The notes beneath the pieces were generated by a model. The model did not search any database, was not told the DNA's origin, and saw only the letters and a program-made list of their open reading frames with translations. 9,012 nt of DNA from Candidatus Roizmanbacteria bacterium CG06_land_8_20_14_3_00_34_14. GTDB lineage: Bacteria; Patescibacteriota; Microgenomatia; UBA1406; GWC2-37-13. Shown in pieces: positions 1 to 6,235 of the stretch. Each line of letters opens with the position of its first letter. Position 1 is the stretch's first letter. The stretch spans positions 1 through 9,012 of the forward strand of contig PEVZ01000071.1 in NCBI GenBank assembly GCA_002779665.1. The letters run 5' to 3'. The translations under genes were made by a program, and so were the position numbers.

Positions 1-42
1 CTATTACATATCTATTTCTTTATGAAAAACAAAATCAAAAGG

Positions 43-62
43 CCTGCCTGCCGGTAGGCAGG
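43..62. repeat. GC-rich 20-bp palindrome inside the 5' end of the GT4 gene
   Basis: The unit CCTGCCTGCCGGTAGGCAGG pairs with itself over all 20 bases with one G-T wobble. It is far more GC-rich than its surroundings. Short palindromes of this kind are, as far as I recall, dispersed in CPR genomes, where they are often read through as CLPVGR-type peptides; that family link is memory, not something checked here. Removing exactly these 20 bases joins the ATG at 22 to the conserved glycosyltransferase frame as MKNKIKRVGLYDPYLD, so it looks like an insertion into an ancestral start region. Its length is not a multiple of three. Confidence 0.8.
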
Positions 63-92
63 GTCGGTCTCTATGACCCTTATCTCGACACA

Positions 93-1166
93 TTGGGCGG
101 TGGAGAAAAACACATTCTTTCAATCTTGGCAGTTTTTGCTGAATTAGGATATGAAATAAATATTTTCTGGGATAAAAATTTAACGAAAGAAATTAAAAAC
201 CGTTTTAACCTTCGATGTATCGATACATCGAAGTATTTACCCAACATATTTAAAAACAATTCTTTCCCTTTAAAAACTTTAAGGACTTTACAGACTTTAA
301 AAATTTTTGACTATTTCTTTTATGTAACTGATGGAAGCTATTTTTTTTCCGGAGCTAAAAAAAATTTTGTATACGCTATGATCCCTGATAAAAAACTCTA
401 CTCTCAAAGCCTGATTAACAAACTTAAACTTATTAATTATCAATTTATTACCCACTCGATCTTTACTCAAAAATGGTTAGGTAAATTTGGAATAAAATCA
501 GAAGTAATCATGCCGTATTTAGATAATGAATTAATTAATCAAAGCATCAATTTTGAAAAAAAAGAAAAAATAATTCTTTCCGTTGGGCGCTTTTTTTCAC
601 ACCTCCACAGCAAAAGACAAGATTTGGCGATTAAAACTTTTTTACAACTAAAAAGTCAGTCAAAGGAATTTTCTGATTATAAACTGATATTAGCAGGGGG
701 ACTAATGAAAGAAGACCAAAAATACTTTAATCAATTAAAGTCTCTCGCTAAAAATGATTCATCAATTGAGTTTAAACCAAACATTAAACTTTATGAACTT
801 TACAAACTTTATAAACTTTCTAACTATTTCTGGCACTTTGCCGGTTACGGCGTCGATGAAGAAAAGAACCCGGAACAGGTTGAGCACTTTGGTATCACCC
901 CCCTCGAGGCTATGGCCTCCGGTTGCCTGACATTCTGCTACTCAGCCGGCGGCCCGAAAGAGTTGATAGTGGACGGTGAAAATGGATTTTTATTTTCTAA
1001 TGAGCATCAATTAATTGATAAAATGATAAAGGTAGATTTAGATGGTGCTTTAAAAGCAAATATCCGCAAAAATGGTATAAAATTTGTAAAAGAAAATTTT
1101 AGTTATAAAATTTTTCAAAAGAAAGTTGTAGACCTGTTTAGGGTCAGACCTTCTACGAAGGACTGA
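93..1166 (+). CDS. GT4 family glycosyltransferase, ALG11-like (5' end uncertain)
   Basis: GT-B retaining glycosyltransferase that would transfer a sugar from a nucleotide-sugar donor to a lipid-linked or surface glycan at the cytoplasmic side of the membrane. Residues are counted from the TTG at 93. The glycine-rich GGGEKH loop is at 2-7, the start of the second Rossmann half is SVGRFFSHLHSKRQD at 163-177, AGYGVDEEKNPEQVEHFG is at 250-267, and the E-x7-E donor motif is E264/E272, followed by SAGGPKE. This arrangement is that of the ALG11-like GT4 group. TTG 93 falls inside the conserved motif, so it is only a fallback start. The frame is open to base 3 and already encodes VGLYDPYLDT from 63. 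The natural-looking start, ATG 22, is out of frame because of the palindrome at 43-62. The last eight residues (RVRPSTKD) and the stop come from another palindrome. No Shine-Dalgarno is visible. Acceptor and sugar cannot be told. Confidence 0.9.
   Translation: MGGGEKHILSILAVFAELGYEINIFWDKNLTKEIKNRFNLRCIDTSKYLPNIFKNNSFPLKTLRTLQTLKIFDYFFYVTDGSYFFSGAKKNFVYAMIPDKKLYSQSLINKLKLINYQFITHSIFTQKWLGKFGIKSEVIMPYLDNELINQSINFEKKEKIILSVGRFFSHLHSKRQDLAIKTFLQLKSQSKEFSDYKLILAGGLMKEDQKYFNQLKSLAKNDSSIEFKPNIKLYELYKLYKLSNYFWHFAGYGVDEEKNPEQVEHFGITPLEAMASGCLTFCYSAGGPKELIVDGENGFLFSNEHQLIDKMIKVDLDGALKANIRKNGIKFVKENFSYKIFQKKVVDLFRVRPSTKD
210..233. repeat. Perfect 24-bp palindrome in the GT4 coding sequence
   Basis: The arm CTTCGATGTATC at 210-221 is followed directly by its exact reverse complement at 222-233, with no loop. 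It encodes residues 40-47 (LRCIDTSK) in frame. The protein spacing here looks normal for the family, so it may have replaced sequence, or arisen within it, rather than adding length. It differs from the other palindromes of the window. Confidence 0.75.
786..821 (+). repeat. Four tandem 9-bp units in the GT4 gene
   Basis: The units AAACTTTAT, GAACTTTAC, AAACTTTAT and AAACTTTCT follow each other in frame and encode KLY-ELY-KLY-KLS (residues 232-243). They form the helix just before the conserved FWHFAGYG. The distance to that motif appears normal for the family, so the repeat seems to be codon convergence rather than an expansion. Confidence 0.7.
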
Positions 1167-1170
1167 CCCT
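1140..1170. repeat. 31-bp hairpin repeat supplying the GT4 stop codon
   Basis: AGGGTCAG at 1140-1147 pairs with CTGACCCT at 1163-1170, and CCTTC at 1149-1153 pairs with GAAGG at 1157-1161, leaving an A-A mismatch and a TAC loop. It encodes the last eight residues of the GT4 protein, and the TGA at 1164-1166 lies in its right arm. Only TTTC follows, so it is a poor intrinsic terminator. It ends 6 bp before the GT2 start codon. Confidence 0.85.
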
Positions 1171-1176
1171 TTCAAT

Positions 1177-2073
1177 ATGAAATACCCTATTTCCATCATC
1201 ATCCCCGTCTATAAAAACTACGAGATGTTTTTCCAATATTTAGAGATAAATAAAAAATATTTCTCTAATTGTGAAGTAATTATAATGAATGATTATCCGG
1301 GGGAGGATATAACAAAACCTATCCAAAAAATATATTCCAATGCAATCGTTATCAATAACAAAAAAAATCTTGGCTTTGCCGGCAATGTCAATCAAGGAGT
1401 AATTAAAGCATCGAGAGATTTTGTTTTTTTAATGAATTCTGACGTTGTCCTAAAAGATGATACTTTTTTGACTGCCTTAAAATATTTTAAAGACGATAAT
1501 GATTTATTCGCCGTCGGCTTTTCCCAGATTGAACAGGATGGGAAAATCGTCGGCGCCAATCGCGCCTACTTTCAAAACGGTCTCATTAACCACTCCTCCC
1601 TACCAAGTAACCAAGTAACCCATAACCAACTAACCATCAACTTCTGGGCCGAAGGTGGCTCTTCTCTCTTCAACAAAAAATTATTCATCCATATTGGAAT
1701 GCTTGATGAACTTTTTAACCCTTTTTACTGGGAGGATATTGATCTTTCTTACCGGGCTTGGAGAGCGGGATACAAGATAATGTATGATCCCAAAATCCAA
1801 GTCGAACACCACCATGAATCAACTATTGGAAAATATTTTGATAAATCTAAGATTTTAAGAACTGCTTTCCGTAATCAACTAATCTTTCATTGGAAAAATT
1901 TGACTGATAAAGATTTGATTCTAAAACATTTATTTAATATTCCTAAATTTATTTTTGTTCCAGGATTTTTTGATGCCCTTTTAAAACTACCAAATATTTT
2001 ACAAGAAAGAAAAAAGACGGTAAAATTGTTTATTAAAAGTGATCGAGATATACTAAATTTATTTATTAATTAG
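1177..2073 (+). CDS. GT2 family glycosyltransferase (rhamnosyltransferase-like)
   Basis: GT-A fold glycosyltransferase, probably adding a sugar to a growing lipid-linked polysaccharide in the cytoplasm. The protein opens with the typical PISIIIPVYKN strand. NKKNLGFAGNVNQG at 61-74 and the metal-binding DxD-like NSDV at 87-90 follow. The acceptor-side motifs are AEGGSSLF (158-165), FYWEDIDLSYRAWRAGY (183-199) with E186/D187, and VEHHHEST (209-216). These match the WbbL/rhamnosyltransferase-like group of GT2, but the sugar cannot be fixed from sequence. At 298 aa it is full length for that group. The start is 10 bp after the GT4 stop with no Shine-Dalgarno, so it is likely co-transcribed with it. 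A run of CAAGTAAC-like repeats (about 1602-1635) encodes a polar segment, SNQVTHNQLT. The stop is 1 bp before the REPIN-like element. Confidence 0.93.
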   Translation: MKYPISIIIPVYKNYEMFFQYLEINKKYFSNCEVIIMNDYPGEDITKPIQKIYSNAIVINNKKNLGFAGNVNQGVIKASRDFVFLMNSDVVLKDDTFLTALKYFKDDNDLFAVGFSQIEQDGKIVGANRAYFQNGLINHSSLPSNQVTHNQLTINFWAEGGSSLFNKKLFIHIGMLDELFNPFYWEDIDLSYRAWRAGYKIMYDPKIQVEHHHESTIGKYFDKSKILRTAFRNQLIFHWKNLTDKDLILKHLFNIPKFIFVPGFFDALLKLPNILQERKKTVKLFIKSDRDILNLFIN

Positions 2074-2074
2074 C

Positions 2075-2161
2075 GTCATCCCCTCGTAGGAGGGGATCCA
2101 GTCTATCATTACATTTTAAAGAGGTGATTTTAGTCTGGATTCCCGCCTTCGCGGGAATGAC
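2075..2161. repeat. REPIN-like element: two inverted hairpin units
   Basis: Two units of about 30 bp face each other across a 27-bp AT-rich spacer. The left unit (2075-2104) has the 8-bp stem ATCCCCTC/GAGGGGAT with loop GTAG. The right unit (2132-2161) has the stem ATTCCCGC/GCGGGAAT with loop CTTC. The reverse complement of the right unit starts GTCATTCCC and ends ATCCAGACT, like the left unit's GTCATCCCC...ATCCAGTCT, so the ends are conserved while the stems have co-varied. This is the layout of a REPIN (a REP doublet). It fills the whole gap between the GT2 stop and the GT39 start. Confidence 0.85.
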
Positions 2162-2169
2162 AATGTTGT

Positions 2170-3762
2170 ATGATTAAAAAATATCTAACCCCAATTTTGT
2201 TAATAATAATCTCTCTTCTTTCTGTCAGCCTATTTCTTTATAAAATGAACGTCTCCCCTCCTGCCTTAAACGCCGACGAAGCAACTAATGCTTACGACGC
2301 TTATTCAATAATGAAAACCGGTCGCGACCAGTACGGCACTTTTTTACCGCTCCGCTTTAAATCTTTTGGCGATTATAAACTACCTCTTTTGACTTATTTA
2401 GCCATCCCGTTTATTAAAATATTCGGGCTGACAGAAACCGGAATAAGGATGGTGAATTTCCCTTTTGTTTTATTATTTCCACTAATTGTATTCTTACTTT
2501 CTCAAGAATTATTAAATAATAAAAAGGTATCTCTTCTGGCAGCTTTTTTTGCCGGATTTGCCCCGGGTTTACAACTTCTTGGTCGCCAGGGAAGCGAAAG
2601 CTTTATGACCGCTTTTTTTCTCACTTTATCTTTTTACTTATTTTTGAGATTTTTAAAGAAACAAACTGCTAAGAATTTTTTGTTTTTTGATCTTTGTTTT
2701 TTAATCTCGCTTTTTGGTTATCATTCTTCTCGCCTTTGGGCAGGATTTTATTTTTTATTAATACTTTTTTTTGTTATAAAAAAACGTCTGTCTAAATTAT
2801 ATTTATTGGGTTTTATTTTGGTTGTATTTCTTTTTGGAATTACTGATATTATCTACAAACCAACTCGCGTTTCAAACTTGTTATTTTTTAATAATATAGG
2901 TTTTTCTTTAAAAATTAATGAATTAAGAGGAGAAGATGGAAATAGATTCGTATACAACAAATTAACAATCGGGGTTAAGGATTTAAGTTCAAATTATTTA
3001 AAATATTTTTCTCCCCAATTCCTAATTATTAGTGGTGATGGCAATCCCCGTTTTGGATACCCTGGAATTTCTCCAATTACGATTATTGAATATATCTTTA
3101 TTTTTATCGGACTTTATTACTTATTTAAAAATAATGAAAAATGGCGATATTTAATTTTGGCAATGTTACTTTTTGCACCGGTCAGTGGTTCTCTCAGTTG
3201 GGCTGGTGAATCGATTAATAGAACTGTCTTTATTTTTATTCCTATTTTTATTATTTCCGCCTATGGTTTTATAAATTTATTAAATAAAAAAAGCTTGTAT
3301 CTATACTTAATACTGGTTACTTTATACTTGATACTCTCATTTTATTCTTGGGATTTCTACCTTAATCATTATCCTCAGCGAGCTATAGTTCTTCGAGAAT
3401 GGCAAGCCGGGTATAAAGAATTGGCTGATTATATTAGAGTTAATTACAATAATTATGATAAATTTTATATCACTAAAAAAAATGGCCAACCATATATTTT
3501 CCTACTTTTTTATCTACAATATCCTCCTGAAAAATATCAACAAATTGCTAAGTTTTCGCCTCCTGATGAATACGGATTTGGTCAGGTGGATAGTTTTGAT
3601 AAATTTATATTTTCAATGAATTCTGATATAAAAACAAAAAAAACAGTTTTAATCGGTTATCCTGATGATTTTTCTGAAACAGAAAAAATAGGTACAAAAA
3701 AAATAAAAGTGGGAACTGAAGAAATTTTTTATATAAAAGAAAGTGCAATTACCACATTATAA
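2170..3762 (+). CDS. GT39/ArnT-like polytopic membrane glycosyltransferase
   Basis: Membrane glycosyltransferase of the GT-C type, expected to move a sugar from a polyprenyl-phosphate carrier to a glycan, lipid or protein on the outer face of the membrane. Residues 5-24 form the first membrane helix. The following loop carries NADEATNAYDAY (34-45), with the D36-E37 acidic pair typical of ArnT/PMT-like enzymes, and the conserved FKSFGDYKLPLLTYL stretch (63-77). Further hydrophobic helices are near 94-111, 119-131, 144-161, 168-182, 189-203, 210-225, 303-319, 327-341, 352-370 and 376-393. A soluble tail of about 130 residues follows. At 530 aa it is a normal length. The ATG lies 8 bp after the REPIN-like element with no ribosome binding site, so expression probably depends on readthrough from the two upstream glycosyltransferase genes. 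The 3' end overlaps the convergent protease gene by 34 bp. The sugar donor is unknown. Confidence 0.92.
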   Translation: MIKKYLTPILLIIISLLSVSLFLYKMNVSPPALNADEATNAYDAYSIMKTGRDQYGTFLPLRFKSFGDYKLPLLTYLAIPFIKIFGLTETGIRMVNFPFVLLFPLIVFLLSQELLNNKKVSLLAAFFAGFAPGLQLLGRQGSESFMTAFFLTLSFYLFLRFLKKQTAKNFLFFDLCFLISLFGYHSSRLWAGFYFLLILFFVIKKRLSKLYLLGFILVVFLFGITDIIYKPTRVSNLLFFNNIGFSLKINELRGEDGNRFVYNKLTIGVKDLSSNYLKYFSPQFLIISGDGNPRFGYPGISPITIIEYIFIFIGLYYLFKNNEKWRYLILAMLLFAPVSGSLSWAGESINRTVFIFIPIFIISAYGFINLLNKKSLYLYLILVTLYLILSFYSWDFYLNHYPQRAIVLREWQAGYKELADYIRVNYNNYDKFYITKKNGQPYIFLLFYLQYPPEKYQQIAKFSPPDEYGFGQVDSFDKFIFSMNSDIKTKKTVLIGYPDDFSETEKIGTKKIKVGTEEIFYIKESAITTL

Positions 3763-4397
3763 AAAGTATGAATCAAAATTGGGACAGTCAGACTTTTTCT
3801 TTGAATCATTATCAATCCGTTGACCATACTCAAAAGTAGGTCGGTTGCCATAAACATAAGTAACATACTTCCATTGATCTGATTATTACTAAAGAGAATT
3901 GGGACGTGTAAAAAAAAGAATAGGATACTGGCAAAGAATGCCGAAGAATAGGCATTTTTCGATTCTTCATAAAGCCTTTTAAGAACAAATCCTCGTGAAA
4001 GAATTTCTTCGGTAATTCCAGTTGCTACTGCCGTCAAAAAAATTAGACCAAACTGACCTGCTGAGGGAAAATGAGTGAATAGACTAATTTTTTTAGATCT
4101 TAAATAAACAGAAAACAAAGCTGTAAGAAGTAATACTAACCCAATACCAAAACTAATAAAAAATTCCTTGATGAAATTTTTAAAATTTTTATTAATAAAT
4201 AAGCTTGAAAGAATTTCTTTTTTTTCGACTGACCTGATATAAACAAAAACAGGGAAAACAAAGACTAAAGGCTTGGCAATAAATTCGTCAAACCATTCGG
4301 GAAGCTTAGAATATGTCCGATAAACAGCCCAGACAATTAAAATAACCGCCCAAAGATTCAACGCCTTCTGAGTAGGAGTAATATTACTGTCTTTCAT
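3729..4397 (-). CDS. CPBP family intramembrane metalloprotease
   Basis: Multipass membrane protein of the CPBP (Abi/CAAX protease and bacteriocin-processing, PF02517) family, 222 aa. The three family motifs are present: EExxxR at E130, E131 and R135 (ITEEILSRGF), FxxxH at F160 and H164 (FFFLHVP), and HxxxN at H210 and N214 (HTFYN). These form the presumed metal site within the membrane. Hydrophobic helices lie near 13-26, 43-54, 79-98, 115-127, 151-168, 176-197 and 203-221. CPBP proteins in bacteria are linked to prenylated-protein processing, bacteriocin immunity or surface-protein handling; the substrate here is unknown. The gene is monocistronic, with its own promoter 8 bp ahead of the ATG and no Shine-Dalgarno. 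It is convergent with, and overlaps by 34 bp, the GT39 gene. Confidence 0.9.
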   Translation of the reverse strand: MKDSNITPTQKALNLWAVILIVWAVYRTYSKLPEWFDEFIAKPLVFVFPVFVYIRSVEKKEILSSLFINKNFKNFIKEFFISFGIGLVLLLTALFSVYLRSKKISLFTHFPSAGQFGLIFLTAVATGITEEILSRGFVLKRLYEESKNAYSSAFFASILFFFLHVPILFSNNQINGSMLLMFMATDLLLSMVNGLIMIQRKSLTVPILIHTFYNVVIALSFI

Positions 4398-4405
4398 TAG
4401 TATGA

Positions 4406-4434
4406 AATTTACACTTTTTTAAAAAATAAATCAA
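4406..4434 (-). promoter_or_regulatory. Promoter of the CPBP protease gene, leaderless type
   Basis: On the minus strand TTGATT (4429-4434) is followed after 17 bp by TAAATT (4406-4411). The -10 ends 8 bases before the ATG at 4397, so transcription should start at or next to the start codon. Confidence 0.65.
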
Positions 4435-4440
4435 CGGATA

Positions 4441-4630
4441 TTATTTATAAAATGATTCAAATTCTGTATGACTCATATTTGACTGTTTCAAAATACTTTC
4501 AAATGTCCCTCGATATACGCCCATCCTTAACTCCTTTTAACTTTATATGACTACCTTTTTGTGAAACGATATTAAAACCAGCTCTTTGAAATGTTTTTAG
4601 AACTTCCCTAGCGGAATATAATTTAGGCAT
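4441..4630 (-). pseudogene. hicA: hicA mRNA interferase toxin, broken by internal deletion and frameshift
   Basis: HicA toxins are small dsRBD-like mRNA interferases. Reading from the ATG at 4630, the frame gives MPKLYSAREVLKTFQRAGF and then SQKGSHIKLKGVKDG with the catalytic histidine (H28), and then drifts into RISRDI and a stop at 4499. The C-terminal part of HicA appears in another frame at 4512-4441 as RGTFESILKQSNMSHTEF and SFYK, ending at a proper stop. The segment that normally joins them (the strand with VPNHKE-like residues before the A-RGT helix) is missing. About a dozen residues are lost, and the deletion length is 2 modulo 3. Only about 60 of the usual roughly 75 residues remain, in two frames, so an active toxin is unlikely. 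The start overlaps the hicB stop by 8 bp, the normal arrangement for a translationally coupled pair. Confidence 0.85.
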
Positions 4631-4859
4631 AAGCTATATTGAGCTTTTCCAAGGATAAATCTTTATAAGGAAATAGTTTTGGGGCAGGTAATTCTTTCTC
4701 AAAATACAACTCTAAAGCTTCTTTAAGATTTGTCAAAGCTTCTATTTTTGTTTTTCCCTGACTAGCTACCTCTACCTCTAAAGATCTTGCCACATAAAGA
4801 CTGTCTTCTTTCCAGACCAACGCCGATGTCTCTTTATATATATTTTTAACTTTCTTCAT
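4623..4859 (-). CDS. hicB: HicB family antitoxin
   Basis: Antitoxin of a type II HicBA system, which binds and blocks the HicA mRNA interferase. The 78-residue protein shows the partial RNase H-like HicB core: a strand at 12-18 (SALVWKE), SLYVARSLEVEVASQGKTK (20-38), then the helix EALTNLKEALELYFE (40-54), a stretch that is a family signature. There is no C-terminal helix-turn-helix or ribbon-helix-helix domain, so it is the short form; the tail PAPKLFPYKDLSLEKLNIAYA-like region (58-78) probably contacts the toxin. It has a promoter of its own with the -10 only 7 bases before the ATG. Its partner gene overlaps its stop but is decayed, so this is in effect an orphan antitoxin. It could persist by neutralising a HicA encoded elsewhere, or may simply not yet have degraded. 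Confidence 0.88.
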   Translation of the reverse strand: MKKVKNIYKETSALVWKEDSLYVARSLEVEVASQGKTKIEALTNLKEALELYFEKELPAPKLFPYKDLSLEKLNIAYA

Positions 4860-4866
4860 ATGTGAT

Positions 4867-4895
4867 ATATTAATAAATTAATTGACTTTGTGCAA
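4867..4895 (-). promoter_or_regulatory. Promoter of hicB, leaderless type
   Basis: On the minus strand TTGCAC (4890-4895), a partial -35, is followed after 17 bp by TAATAT (4867-4872). The -10 ends 7 bases before the ATG at 4859. No Shine-Dalgarno is present. Confidence 0.6.
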
Positions 4896-4950
4896 CTAAA
4901 TTATGAAAAGGTAAGAGTTCACGGTCTTTGACAAAATTGTATTTTTATTA

Positions 4951-4986
4951 GTAGTGGAACGATTCATCATTCTATAATAATTCATT
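4951..4986. repeat. 36-bp palindrome-bearing repeat, copy 1 (downstream of rpoD)
   Basis: The unit begins GTAGTGGAACGATTC and ends CTATAATAATTCATT. It matches the copy at 8041-8076 at 35 of 36 bases, in the same orientation; the difference is A4969 versus G8059. The core GAACGA-TTCA-TC(A/G)TTC is a 6-bp stem with a 4-base loop. In this copy the change leaves a G-U pair when transcribed from the minus strand. The similarity stops sharply at both ends. Confidence 0.85.
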
Positions 4987-5130
4987 TAATTGATCATTAT
5001 GGATTCTTACAAAAACAAAAAGATGAAACTTCACTTGGCAAGTAGTAGCAGAGTGGGCTTTATAAAAATTGCCAGATATATAGCTGAGGCAAACCATAAT
5101 AGGAGGTCGTGTGGCTAATCCAAACGGTAG
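4987..5130. other. Intergenic stretch after rpoD, no assignable gene
   Basis: This lies between repeat copy 1 and the rpoD stop and is less AT-rich than the DNA to its left. On the plus strand a 39-codon frame (ATG 4999 to stop 5118) is open. On the minus strand the rpoD frame stays open for about 50 codons past its TAA. Neither product resembles a protein I know. A perfect AGGAGG at 5101-5106 followed by GTG 5111 stands out because the real genes here lack Shine-Dalgarno sites, but the frame it would start runs antisense through rpoD. I see no tRNA and no terminator. It may be the remnant of an element or of a lost gene. Confidence 0.4.
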
Positions 5131-6222
5131 TTATTCCAAAAAATCCTTTAATTTACGAGCTCTGGTTGGATGTTTTAATTTCCTGATCGCTTTTGCTTCG
5201 ATCTGGCGAATTCTTTCTCGGGTCACCTTAAATTCTCTACCCACTTCCTCAAGGGTCTTTGGCTTTCCGTCCTCCAGGCCAAAGCGCATCACCAATACTT
5301 TTTTTTCTCGTGGTGATAAAGTCTCCAGGACAGTGTTTAGAGCATCTTTTAGTAGTTCTCTTGAAACTTTATCATAAAGTGAAGGTTGATTAGTATCGGC
5401 AACAAATTGCTCCAAAGTCGCCTCTTTATCGTCCCCTATTGGAGTTGAAAGTGATCTTGGTTGTTGGGAAATCTTCATTAAATTTTCAATTTCAGCGACC
5501 GTCATTTCCATTTCTTTAGCCGTCTCTTTTACAAGAGGTTCACGACCTAATTTTTGAGTCAGTCTTCTTTGTGTTTTATAAAAACGATTAATATGATCAA
5601 CCATATGGACAGGAATTCTTATTGTCCTCGACTGGTCAGCAATAGCCCGGGTTATAGCCTGTCTAATCCACCAAGTGGCGTATGTAGAAAATTTATATCC
5701 TCGTCTCCAATCATATTTTTCCACCCCTCTGATTAATCCTTTATTACCTTCCTGAATTAAATCCAAAAATGACAAACGTCTACCTAAATATTTTTTAGCA
5801 ATTGAAACAACTAAGCGAAGATTTGCTTTGGTCAATTTATCTTTTGCCTCTTTATCTCCTTTTTCATATTTCTTTGCCAAATCAATTTCATCAGCAAATT
5901 TAAGAAGAGGAGTTTTTCCAATTTCTTTAAGATACATTTTTATCGGATCGAGTGATTCACCGTGTTTCAGGACAACTAAATGTTCTAATTCTTTTTCGAT
6001 TTCTTGAACTGATTTCTGTGATTCACTTTCATCACGAGTAGAGATTGTCTCAAAAATATCAATGCCCATTTTTAATGCGTCATCAAAAAAAGAATCAATC
6101 TCTTTTATATGTTTTTCCGGATTTGGAAGAACTAATAAGATATCATCCTGGACTAAAAATCCATCTTCTTCTCCTTGTCCGATTAATTCCTTGAGAGATC
6201 TTGGTAGATGATGTTTTATCAT
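5131..6222 (-). CDS. rpoD: RNA polymerase principal sigma factor (RpoD/SigA)
   Basis: Group 1 sigma-70 factor, 363 aa, which directs RNA polymerase to housekeeping promoters. The N-terminal 85 residues are divergent and acidic, in the place of region 1.1. Region 1.2 begins at [11 protein letters not shown] (92-102). Region 2 runs over [12 protein letters not shown] (134-145), the core-binding [18 protein letters not shown] (154-171) and the -10 reading and melting segment [20 protein letters not shown] (177-196), continuing RTIRIPVHM. Region 3 follows, and region 4.2 is the helix-turn-helix [20 protein letters not shown] (323-342) that reads the -35. All DNA-contact positions I can compare look conserved, so ordinary TTGACA/TATAAT promoters are expected, as found in this window. 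The start is 13 bp after the dnaG stop without its own clear promoter, so it is the second gene of a dnaG-rpoD operon. There is no Shine-Dalgarno. Confidence 0.97.
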   Translation of the reverse strand: MIKHHLPRSLKELIGQGEEDGFLVQDDILLVLPNPEKHIKEIDSFFDDALKMGIDIFETISTRDESESQKSVQEIEKELEHLVVLKHGESLDPIKMYLKEIGKTPLLKFADEIDLAKKYEKGDKEAKDKLTKANLRLVVSIAKKYLGRRLSFLDLIQEGNKGLIRGVEKYDWRRGYKFSTYATWWIRQAITRAIADQSRTIRIPVHMVDHINRFYKTQRRLTQKLGREPLVKETAKEMEMTVAEIENLMKISQQPRSLSTPIGDDKEATLEQFVADTNQPSLYDKVSRELLKDALNTVLETLSPREKKVLVMRFGLEDGKPKTLEEVGREFKVTRERIRQIEAKAIRKLKHPTRARKLKDFLE

Positions 6223-6235
6223 AAGATATACTATT

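Noticed and set aside
60..80. AGGGTC...GACCCT inverted repeat near the GT4 start, resembling the ends of the 1140-1170 hairpin
   Set aside because: The bases encode the conserved VGLYDP motif of the family, and the inner sequence does not pair, so the match is probably coincidence.
786..821. Tandem 9-bp repeats as an expanded, phase-variable segment
   Set aside because: The spacing to the conserved FWHFAGYG motif looks normal for the family and slippage would stay in frame, so there is no sign of switching.
5030..5078. GGCAA...TTGCC pairing considered as a tRNA or small RNA
   Set aside because: Too short for a tRNA, and no D-, anticodon- or T-arm can be placed.
4999..5118. Small plus-strand frame of 39 codons (MDSYKNKKMK start)
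   Set aside because: No recognisable family, no good -35 for the TATAAT at 4973-4978, and the composition is unlike the neighbours. Too little support to call a gene.
5111..5377. Open plus-strand frame starting at GTG with a perfect AGGAGG
   Set aside because: It runs antisense through the highly conserved C-terminal region of rpoD, and its product looks like a reverse-frame shadow. I kept only the Shine-Dalgarno as an observation.
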